14,531 nucleotides of DNA, from the NCBI GenBank assembly GCA_035604635.1, contig DATNIC010000115.1, positions 1-14,531 on the forward strand, read 5' to 3'. The notes beneath the pieces are model-generated. The model searched no databases and was not told where the DNA came from. It saw only the letters and a list, made by a program, of their open reading frames with translations. A program made the position numbers and the translations under genes. The DNA is from DATNIC01 sp035604635 (lineage in GTDB: Bacteria; Vulcanimicrobiota; Vulcanimicrobiia; Vulcanimicrobiales; Vulcanimicrobiaceae). How positions within the stretch are numbered: position 1 is the first letter of the stretch; each line of letters opens with the position of its first letter. Below are positions 6,503 to 12,455 of the stretch, one piece after another.

Positions 6503-7478
6503 GTTTCAACAGACGGTCGGCGTTGCCGTAGGCAATCTTCTCCTTATCGTTTTGAGTTACGGGAAGGGCATCGAGAAATGAGCGAGCGGCGTTATTGTCG
6601 CTGAACGGGTAGTCTACCGAAAACAGAATACGATCGGCGCCAAAGGTGAGGAGCGCGGCAAGAAACGGCGCCAGCGTAAAGAAACCGCTGGTCGTGATGC
6701 TAACGTGATCAAGGATCGTTTGGCTGATCGAACGTCGTAGACTCTTGGCGAAGGATCCCAACGTTTCGTCACAACGGGCCAGCATGGTCGGAAGGCCCTC
6801 GCCCGCGTGTCCGATGATGAGTTTCAGCCGCGGGTGCCGATCGAGCGTTCCCGCAAGGACCAAGCGCAGGATATGGACGGCCGTCTCGGCGTGCCAGCCC
6901 CATCCCGCCGTCGCAAACACGAACGATGCCCCAGGAGCGAAGCCGTCGTAGTAGGCGCGTCGCACCGCTTCCGGCGGGACACCCGGATGGATGTAGAGCG
7001 GTACATCGAGCTGCTCGGCGCGCGCCAGCACCGGCTCGAACACGCCATCGTCCAAGAATTTTCCGTCGGTGGAGCCGCTGATGAGCGCCCCCGGGAAGCC
7101 GAGTTCGCGGACGGTGCGTTCGAGTTCATCGGCGGCAGCTTCCGGCGCCGTCAGCGGCAGGTGCGCGAACGCGGAAAAGCGATCCGGATGACCGCGCACG
7201 ACGGCTGCTACCGCATCGTTGTACCGTCGCGCGAATGGTGGACCGGCTTCCGGCGACATTAAATCGGCACCCGGTTCGACCACGGAAAGGACCTGAACGG
7301 TTATTCCGGCCTCGTCCATTGACGTCAGCCGCGCACCATCGACTTCTGCGAGTTCATCACGCCGAAAGGCGATACCACCGCCCCATCCGCGCCGAGCGAT
7401 CGCGCCGGGGTCGAGCTCAGCAACAAAGGACGGGAACCTCAGGTGTTCTTCGAGTGCGACGATGCGTATATCACTCAT
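6474..7478 (-). CDS. Amidohydrolase 2 family metalloenzyme, gamma-resorcylate / 2,3-dihydroxybenzoate decarboxylase type
   Basis: A 334-residue TIM-barrel protein of the ACMSD-related amidohydrolase 2 family. Its residues line up closely with gamma-resorcylate decarboxylase: the N-terminal VALEEH (Glu10 and His12 as metal ligands), YIHPG (His164), the block GWGWHAETAVHILRLVL, IGHAGEGLP (His224) and FSVDYP (Asp289). Those enzymes remove CO2 non-oxidatively from hydroxybenzoates using Mn or Zn, so a phenolic acid decarboxylase is the best guess. An ATG at 7478 with GAGG 8 nt upstream is preferred over the TTG one codon earlier. The natural family end (NADRLLKL) is followed by an added SPVVRRPA identical to the C-terminus of the neighbouring SBP, encoded by the direct repeat. 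It is third in the minus-strand operon, 22 nt after the SBP stop. Confidence 0.88.
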   Translation of the reverse strand: MSDIRIVALEEHLRFPSFVAELDPGAIARRGWGGGIAFRRDELAEVDGARLTSMDEAGITVQVLSVVEPGADLMSPEAGPPFARRYNDAVAAVVRGHPDRFSAFAHLPLTAPEAAADELERTVRELGFPGALISGSTDGKFLDDGVFEPVLARAEQLDVPLYIHPGVPPEAVRRAYYDGFAPGASFVFATAGWGWHAETAVHILRLVLAGTLDRHPRLKLIIGHAGEGLPTMLARCDETLGSFAKSLRRSISQTILDHVSITTSGFFTLAPFLAALLTFGADRILFSVDYPFSDNNAARSFLDALPVTQNDKEKIAYGNADRLLKLSPVVRRPA

Positions 7479-7486
7479 CAAAAGAA

Positions 7487-7490
7487 CCTC
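7487..7490 (-). promoter_or_regulatory. Ribosome-binding site deciding the start of the decarboxylase-type amidohydrolase
   Basis: The minus strand reads GAGG eight nt before the ATG at 7476-7478 and eleven before the in-frame TTG. This favours the ATG as start. It lies in the 22-nt gap after the SBP stop codon. Confidence 0.5.
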
Positions 7491-7499
7491 ATCGGGAAT

Positions 7500-7529
7500 G
7501 CTACGCCGGACGGCGGACGACCGGGCTGA
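7500..7529. repeat. 30-bp direct repeat, copy 2
   Basis: This partner of the 6473-6502 copy matches it at 28 of 30 bases in the same orientation, 1027 nt away. It forms the last codons and TAG stop of the SBP gene (SPVVRRPA on the minus strand). The two copies bracket the decarboxylase-type amidohydrolase gene exactly. Similarity ends abruptly on both sides. Confidence 0.85.
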
Positions 7530-8508
7530 TCACTTCGTCCGCGTTGAAACCCTTCGCGATGAAACCGTAGCGCAACGCGACGTCGATCACGGGCTGCACG
7601 TCCGCGGCGGTCAAATAAGGCGGATCCTGCGGCCCCGGACTGTGCGCGACGATGTGCGGCTCGATCCCCGTGAAGGATGCGACGAGATCATCGGTCTTCG
7701 ACGGGTTCGCGTTGGCGAACGTGCTCGACTCACGCATTGCGGCGGCGAAGCGCCGCGCGACGTCCGGATTCTTCGAGACGTATTCCGCCGTCGCGGCCCA
7801 CACGGCGATTTGGAAATGCTTCGCGATGGCATCGTAAGACTTGCCGAGCACCCGGTACTTCCCCGCTTCGAGCGCAAACGTCTGAAAGGGCGGGACGAGC
7901 GAGGTCACGTCGATGCGTCCGTCGTCGAGCGCCGGAAGCATCGCGCTGTTGGGGAGCTCGATCCCATGCAGGGTCTTGGAATCTCCGCCGTTCGCGTCGA
8001 CCCAGGCGAGGGTGCACAGCGCGTTGATGTCTTTGAGCGCTTGGGAGGCGCTCGTCTTTCCATTGAGGTCGCGAGCGGTTCGAATCGGAGAGTCCTTGCG
8101 AACGAACAAGAGCGAATACGGCTTGTTCGTGTCGTACATGCTCCCGGGGGCGATGATCTGCAGCGAGATGCCCTGAACGTAGGCTTGAATCAGCGACACC
8201 ACGTTGACGTAGTCGACTTGGAACGAGCCGCCGATGAGAGCGGAGAGCGGAGTGCCGCCGCCGCTTCCGGCCTTCACGAGATCGACGTCGAGCCCATATT
8301 TTTTGAAGATTCCGGCTTGGACCGCATACAGCGCAGAACGCGCGCCGATCGTTACGCCCGATACGACTCGCACGGTCGTGAGGCTTTGCGCGTATGCCGC
8401 AGGGCCTCGCTGCGCAGCGGCGAGCGCCGCAGCACCGGTTCCGGCGAGGAATGCGCCGCGGGGGAGTCTATTCGTAATAGGCCGCCGGCGCGGCGTTCTC
8501 TTTGGCAA
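7501..8508 (-). CDS. ABC transporter substrate-binding protein, NMT1/SsuA-like
   Basis: A 335-residue exported binding protein. The N-terminus is arginine-rich (KRTPRRRP, NRLPR), followed by GAFLAGTGAAALAAA and a probable cleavage after AAYA near residue 40. It looks like a Tat-type signal but lacks a clean SRRxFLK box. The mature part begins TTVRVVSGVTIGARSALY and continues AGIFKKYGLDVDLVKAGSG, the standard opening of NMT1/SsuA/TauA proteins. FVRKDSPIRTARDLNGKT (about 135-152) is also typical. Ligands in the family range from sulfonates to aromatic acids. The start is TTG at 8508. An ATG four bases upstream is in another frame and stops after 14 codons, and no ATG or GTG fits in this frame. 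The C-terminus carries SPVVRRPA from the direct repeat. It sits between two amidohydrolase genes, 20 nt after the first, with no permease genes nearby. Confidence 0.88.
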   Translation of the reverse strand: MPKRTPRRRPITNRLPRGAFLAGTGAAALAAAQRGPAAYAQSLTTVRVVSGVTIGARSALYAVQAGIFKKYGLDVDLVKAGSGGGTPLSALIGGSFQVDYVNVVSLIQAYVQGISLQIIAPGSMYDTNKPYSLLFVRKDSPIRTARDLNGKTSASQALKDINALCTLAWVDANGGDSKTLHGIELPNSAMLPALDDGRIDVTSLVPPFQTFALEAGKYRVLGKSYDAIAKHFQIAVWAATAEYVSKNPDVARRFAAAMRESSTFANANPSKTDDLVASFTGIEPHIVAHSPGPQDPPYLTAADVQPVIDVALRYGFIAKGFNADEVISPVVRRPA

Positions 8509-8528
8509 GCATCGTTTTACCCCGAATC

Positions 8529-9575
8529 CTAAAGGTGGAAGAGCTGCTTCGCGTTGCGGTAAAGAATCTGCTCCTTCTCCACGTCGCTCAGCTCGGGATG
8601 CGCACGCAAGTGCCGCAGATTCCCGGGAAACTCGCAGTCCCAGTGCGGGACGTCCGTTGCGAATACCATGTGATCGGCCCCGACCATCGCGATCGTCTCA
8701 CGCAGGAGCGTCTCTCCGGCTTCGACGCTCACCTTGATTGTGGATTTCCGGAAGACGTCGCTCGGCTTCTCCTTCAGCAAGGGCATCTCGGAACTGCCAC
8801 GTTTTTCCCAGTGTTCGTCGAGCCGATCGAGGTAGTAGGGGAGCCACGTCGCCCCGACTTCCATGAACGCCAAATGCAGCTTCGGATAGCGTAGCGGGAC
8901 GCCTTGAGCCATCACGCTCGTGAAATGCAGCAGGATGCCGGCGACGAACGCATAGCTGTGGACCTCACTGAACGTGCTGAGCAGGCTCGAGCCCCATTGA
9001 TGGGACCAGTGCCGCGTGCCGTGCACGCACAAGGTCACACCGAGTTCCTCGGCTGTCTTAAAGACGGGGTCGTAGTAAGGATCGCCGAGCGCAAACGGTA
9101 AGCCCGTCGTGAGGATTTCGAAGCCGATGAACCCGAGCCTCGCCGCGCGCCGAAGCTCTTCGGCGGCTGCCTGCGCGTTGCGCATCGGTAGGACGCCCAT
9201 CGGCTTGAGACGCTTGCCGGCATAGTCGGCCGCGAAGTGGTCGTTGACCGCCTTCGCGACAGCGATCGCGAAATCGGTCTCTTGCAGGCTTGCGACGTTG
9301 CCGGAGCCCGTCGGAAACAAGACGGCTTGCTCGATCTCGTTCTCGTCCATGATGCGGTGCCAGAGCTTCACCTGGTCGGGCGCGCTCAGATTTCCGCGAT
9401 AGCCGTACGGGTGCCCGAGCGTATCGCCGAGCGACGAGTCCCACGGCTGGCATCCGGGCCAGAGTCCCGTGTCGCGACCCTTCCATCGGCCTTCGAGATA
9501 CTTGAGGATGTCCGACTGACGCTCCAAGATGTGTCCGTCGGCGTCGATTGCGGTAATCGTTGTCGCGCCTGCCAT
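8529..9575 (-). CDS. Amidohydrolase 2 family protein (ACMSD-like TIM barrel)
   Basis: A 348-residue metal-dependent hydrolase or decarboxylase, first gene of the minus-strand operon. The opening AIDADGHILE (9-18) is the variant DxDGH metal motif of one amidohydrolase 2 subgroup. Later landmarks are VLFPTGSG (85-92), TLCVHGTRHW (181-190, His185), LAFMEVGATWLPYYLDRLDE (235-254, with Glu239 where other subfamilies have His), and FATDVPHWD (305-313, Asp308). It differs clearly from the decarboxylase-type paralogue downstream, which has ALEEH, GHAGEG and VDYP instead. The reaction is probably hydrolysis or decarboxylation of an aromatic or cyclic acid. ATG 9573-9575 is preceded by GGAGG four nt upstream. 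The pairing with an SBP and a second amidohydrolase suggests uptake and stepwise breakdown of one ligand. Confidence 0.88.
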   Translation of the reverse strand: MAGATTITAIDADGHILERQSDILKYLEGRWKGRDTGLWPGCQPWDSSLGDTLGHPYGYRGNLSAPDQVKLWHRIMDENEIEQAVLFPTGSGNVASLQETDFAIAVAKAVNDHFAADYAGKRLKPMGVLPMRNAQAAAEELRRAARLGFIGFEILTTGLPFALGDPYYDPVFKTAEELGVTLCVHGTRHWSHQWGSSLLSTFSEVHSYAFVAGILLHFTSVMAQGVPLRYPKLHLAFMEVGATWLPYYLDRLDEHWEKRGSSEMPLLKEKPSDVFRKSTIKVSVEAGETLLRETIAMVGADHMVFATDVPHWDCEFPGNLRHLRAHPELSDVEKEQILYRNAKQLFHL

Positions 9576-9596
9576 GCGTCCTCCAGCTTCCGTGCT

Positions 9597-9602
9597 ATTC
9601 TA
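9597..9602 (-). promoter_or_regulatory. Possible -10 box of the amidohydrolase / SBP operon
   Basis: The minus strand reads TAGAAT here (5 of 6 to the -10 consensus), 21 nt before the ATG at 9575, with GGAGG between them. No convincing -35 lies 16-18 nt upstream, so this is a weak call. The 91-nt divergent gap (9576-9666) should also hold the control region of the nitrilase gene, for which I see no clear signals. Confidence 0.3.
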
Positions 9603-9666
9603 CTCCCCCACCCACGAAGCAGCCTCCAGCAGGCACGCGACGGCCGTCCAACGCATCGCCATTATC

Positions 9667-10515
9667 ATGGGTTTTCGGCTCGGCCTCGTGCAACCGCTGG
9701 CGCACCGTCCTCCGGAAGACGAACGCAACGTCGCGGATGCCGTTGCAACGGTCGGGCGCCTTGCTGCTCGCGGCGCGAACGTCATCGCGTTTCCCGAAAC
9801 GTATCCTGGTCCGTGGCGGACGCCGGTGCGCTTCGATCCAACGCAAGCGCTCGCCGCGGCAGCGCGCCGTCACGGCGTCTACGTCGGGTTCGGGACGCTC
9901 GAAGCGATCGACGAGACGTCGGCCTACAACCGGCTCGTCTTGGCGACACCGCTCGGCGAGACACACGTGTATCGCCGTACGCATCCGCCCGGCCCTTGGC
10001 TTTACACGGGCGGGCCCGACTGGGAATTCCAGTACGTAGCGGCCGATGACGACTTCGCCGTGATACCGACCGAATACGGGGTTTTCGCGCAGGCGATGTG
10101 CAGTGAAGTCTACATGCCGGAAATCACGCGCGCGCTTGCGCTTCGCGGCGCCGAGGTAATCCTGTTCCCGGCGGGGACGGACAAACGAAAGCTTTGGGAG
10201 ACGTGGCGGACGCTGATCTGGGCGCGCGCGATCGAAAATCTCGCGATCGTCGTCACGACGCAGAACCTGTGGGCTCCCGGCGAGCGGGGGCTCGCGATGG
10301 TCGCGACGCCGGAAGAGATCCTCTTCGAAACGACGGAGCCGGGAGAATTCATCATCGAGCTCGATCTCCAGCGGATTCGCACGATGCGTGCGGACCGCGA
10401 CGGCCCTTCCTCCAGCATCGAATATGCCTCAAAGCCGGGACTGCTCACGCAATGGCAGCGTCCGGAGATGTATCATCGGTTCTTCCCGGCGGATATCGCG
10501 CCCAGATCGCGCTGA
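9667..10515 (+). CDS. Nitrilase-superfamily carbon-nitrogen hydrolase, with catalytic Lys replaced by Arg
   Basis: A 282-residue cytoplasmic hydrolase of the CN-hydrolase fold, whose members act on nitriles, amides, ureides or carbamoyl compounds through a Glu-Lys-Cys triad. The first triad residue is Glu44 in VIAFPETYPG and the nucleophile is Cys145 in QAMCSEVYMPEITR, both in standard context. The lysine motif, usually YRKxH, reads VYRRTHP, so Arg104 (CGT at 9976-9978) stands where the catalytic lysine belongs. Activity may be altered or lost. The frame is open further upstream, but ATG 9667 is chosen because MGFRLGLVQP is the normal first strand and the upstream translation looks non-coding. 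No Shine-Dalgarno is visible. It is divergent from the amidohydrolase operon and is followed closely by a methyltransferase gene. Confidence 0.88.
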   Translation: MGFRLGLVQPLAHRPPEDERNVADAVATVGRLAARGANVIAFPETYPGPWRTPVRFDPTQALAAAARRHGVYVGFGTLEAIDETSAYNRLVLATPLGETHVYRRTHPPGPWLYTGGPDWEFQYVAADDDFAVIPTEYGVFAQAMCSEVYMPEITRALALRGAEVILFPAGTDKRKLWETWRTLIWARAIENLAIVVTTQNLWAPGERGLAMVATPEEILFETTEPGEFIIELDLQRIRTMRADRDGPSSSIEYASKPGLLTQWQRPEMYHRFFPADIAPRSR

Positions 10516-10570
10516 CCTATTCCGGACGAGCGGCCGGCGCGCCGGGCAGCGCTTCGATGCGCAGCACGGC

Positions 10571-11119
10571 GTGACGACCGAGGCACTCGTTTTTCTCGGC
10601 GACCTCGATCCGGGGCGCGTCGGGCAGAGCGTCGAGTTTGCGACGCACTACGAGCCGACGCCGGTCGGCGACGCGGAAGCACTACTCGATGCGATTCCGC
10701 GCCGCGTCGAAGGCGCGACCTTCGTTGATATCGGCGCCGGGATGGGGCGCGTCGTCTTCCTCGCGGCGCGGCGGCCGTTCAAGGCGGTCGTCGGGATCGA
10801 GATCTCGCCTGCGCTGCTGCAAGTCGCACGCGACAACCTGGCACGCATCGATGACCCGGAGCGGCTGTGCCGCGACGTCCGGCTCGTCCGCGCCGATGCG
10901 GCGACGTATCGGTATCCGCGCGGCGCTCTCGTCCTCTATCTGTATAATCCGTTCCGCGCGCCGGTCCTCGAATCGGTCCTCGCGCGCGCGTCCGCGACGC
11001 GGCGCGACGTCGTGCTGCTCTACCATACGCCGGTCGAGCGCGAGGTGATCGAACGGCATGCCGGCTTCGAGATCGTCGACGATTTGGGATTCGGAGCGGT
11101 GTACCGGCGCGTGCCGTGA
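10571..11119 (+). CDS. Class I SAM-dependent methyltransferase (start uncertain)
   Basis: A Rossmann-fold methyltransferase of about 182 residues from GTG 10571. Motif I is FVDIGAGMGRVVFLAA, the acidic end of the second strand is GIEIS, and the fourth-strand motif is LVLYLYNPF, as in small-molecule or protein methyltransferases. The preceding frame reads QRFDAQHG directly before the GTG. In remembered relatives an FDxxxGVxT stretch is part of the protein, so coding probably begins earlier. However, the only ATG codons upstream in frame, at 10388 and 10424, would overlap the nitrilase gene by 92-128 nt, and no ATG, GTG or TTG lies between 10427 and 10571. A rare start codon or coupling to the nitrilase stop (10513-10515) is possible. 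The substrate is unknown. Confidence 0.75.
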   Translation: MTTEALVFLGDLDPGRVGQSVEFATHYEPTPVGDAEALLDAIPRRVEGATFVDIGAGMGRVVFLAARRPFKAVVGIEISPALLQVARDNLARIDDPERLCRDVRLVRADAATYRYPRGALVLYLYNPFRAPVLESVLARASATRRDVVLLYHTPVEREVIERHAGFEIVDDLGFGAVYRRVP

Positions 11120-11147
11120 GTGCCGGGATCACGCGCTTCATCATCGA

Positions 11148-11152
11148 AGAGG
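11148..11152 (+). promoter_or_regulatory. Ribosome-binding site deciding the VOC protein start
   Basis: AGAGG lies six nt before ATG 11159. A GTG at 11120, directly after the methyltransferase stop, would give a longer protein whose extra 13 residues do not fit the VOC fold. The ATG is therefore preferred. Confidence 0.6.
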
Positions 11153-11158
11153 CCTTCT

Positions 11159-11968
11159 ATGCCGGCTAAGATCAACCACATCGCGATCGTCAGCGAAAAC
11201 TACGCCCTCTCAGGCAAGTTCTACGAGTCGATTTTCGGGATGTCGACGTCCAGCAAGTCGCGCCCCATGCGCGCCGTGACCGTCGGCGACGGCTACGTCG
11301 GGCTCAATATCAATCCGCGCAAGCCCGGACGTCCGGCTCGGCTCGATCATTTCGGAATCGAGCTCGACGAATTCGAAGCTACGTTCGAACGGCTGCGTAC
11401 CAAGTATCCGCGGATCGAATGGGTAAAACGCCCTTCGAGCCGGCCTTTCGCCTCGGTGACGACGCACGATCCGGACGGGAACGTCTTCGATCTTTCGCAG
11501 AAACGCGCTGCGAATCGAAAAGACCTCTACGCCGAGGAGCATCCGCTGCACGCGCGTCACATCAGCCACTTTGCGATGCGGACGCTCAATCCCGAAGTCG
11601 TTGCTGAGTTCTACGCCGATCTCTTCGGTTTTCGCTCGCTCCAGGTTGCCGGAGACGGCCGGAACCGGTACCTGTCCGACGGCCACATCACGATGGTGAT
11701 CATGCCTTGGCACATCACCGACTACGAAGGGACCGGAATCGTTTCGCCGGCGCTCGACCACATCGGCTTCACCGTTGAGAGCCTAAAGAAGTTTCGCAAA
11801 GACCTCGACCTGATCGCGGGTGACAATCCACGCCTCTCACCGCTCCCGGTCGGCGGCGGTCCCGAAGGCAAGGCCCGGCTCGAGCTTGCGACGCGCAGCT
11901 GTCCGCTGTCCGCGCACTACCTGGCCGACGTCGACGGAATCTTTCTCTCGGCGACCGAGGCGCACTAA
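11159..11968 (+). CDS. VOC-superfamily protein with two tandem glyoxalase / extradiol dioxygenase modules
   Basis: A 269-residue protein with two domains of the vicinal oxygen chelate fold. Domain 1 (about 1-115) shows INHIAIVSEN, FYESIFGM, LDHFGIELDE and DPDGNVFDLS. Domain 2 (about 135-269) shows ISHFAMRTL, FYADLFGF, LDHIGFTVES and DVDGIFLSA. The layout resembles type I extradiol dioxygenases, in which two His and one Glu in the second domain bind Fe(II). His137 and His201 fit, but the C-terminal Glu position (four after the DG) is Ser264. Domain 1 keeps His7, His64 and Asp111. Metal binding may thus have shifted to domain 1 or been lost. Candidate roles are ring-cleavage dioxygenase, glyoxalase-like isomerase or binding protein. 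Its stop overlaps the next convergent gene by 4 nt (CTAA). Confidence 0.85.
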   Translation: MPAKINHIAIVSENYALSGKFYESIFGMSTSSKSRPMRAVTVGDGYVGLNINPRKPGRPARLDHFGIELDEFEATFERLRTKYPRIEWVKRPSSRPFASVTTHDPDGNVFDLSQKRAANRKDLYAEEHPLHARHISHFAMRTLNPEVVAEFYADLFGFRSLQVAGDGRNRYLSDGHITMVIMPWHITDYEGTGIVSPALDHIGFTVESLKKFRKDLDLIAGDNPRLSPLPVGGGPEGKARLELATRSCPLSAHYLADVDGIFLSATEAH

Positions 11969-12438
11969 AGCTTCGCCAGGCGTTCCACCGTGACGAGACT
12001 CCGCGGCTGATATTCACACCGCATCGCCACCGAGAAGACCGTGTTGCGCTCCAAGCTGTCCTCGAGATTCATCTTCGGGAAGCAACGCGGCGCGATCACA
12101 TCGGCTAGGTCGACCACGACCCGCGTGCTCTCGGCACCGATGCTCGCGACCGTGTACAGCCGGTGGTCGACGACCACGCCGTCGCCGACCGCGATCTCCG
12201 TGGCGCGAATCGTCAGCGTGCGCCGACGGAACAATTCCGCTCGAACGAGATCGCTGTAAGCTACGGCGTCAAAATAGCGCGTCCAGCGCCGATCGGCGAT
12301 CGGCGCCGTGTTGGGAAAGTCGGCTGCGCTAAACCGAAGCTCGTAGCGGGCCGAGAAGTTCTCGGTCCTCCGTCGCAACGTTTCCGTCGTGTCGGTCAGG
12401 ACGACCGCGACGAATTGCTTTGATGGGATCGTCTCCAA
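11965..12438 (-). CDS. Hypothetical protein, 157 residues
   Basis: I do not recognise this protein. The frame is open much further upstream, but that part overlaps gltA and looks like shadow sequence. TTG 12438, 17 nt after the gltA stop, is the best start, giving METIPSKQFVAVVLTD; no clear Shine-Dalgarno precedes it. The protein looks soluble, with no signal peptide or membrane segment. It is rich in Arg (TLRRRTENF, ADRRWTRYF, FRRRTLTIR) and alternates short beta-prone stretches (VAVVLTD, LTIRATEIAVGDGVVVDHRLYTVASI, TRVVVDLADV), suggesting a small beta-barrel or sandwich. It is probably cotranscribed with the citrate synthase gene. Its stop overlaps the convergent VOC gene by 4 nt. That it is a gene at all rests on its length, tight packing and plausible composition. 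Confidence 0.55.
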   Translation of the reverse strand: METIPSKQFVAVVLTDTTETLRRRTENFSARYELRFSAADFPNTAPIADRRWTRYFDAVAYSDLVRAELFRRRTLTIRATEIAVGDGVVVDHRLYTVASIGAESTRVVVDLADVIAPRCFPKMNLEDSLERNTVFSVAMRCEYQPRSLVTVERLAKL

Positions 12439-12455
12439 CGTACGGCGTGGTGGCG

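Noticed and set aside
6473..7529. The 30-bp repeat as part of an insertion sequence or CRISPR array
   Set aside because: There are only two copies, no transposase or inverted ends, and the intervening DNA is a single normal metabolic gene.
8497..8512. ATG at 8510-8512 as start of the SBP gene
   Set aside because: It is in a different frame and meets a stop after 14 codons. The TTG at 8508 leads directly into the signal peptide.
7462..8532. A long plus-strand open frame opposite the SBP gene
   Set aside because: Its composition is Arg-rich and motif-free. The minus strand encodes a clear exported SBP with a signal peptide.
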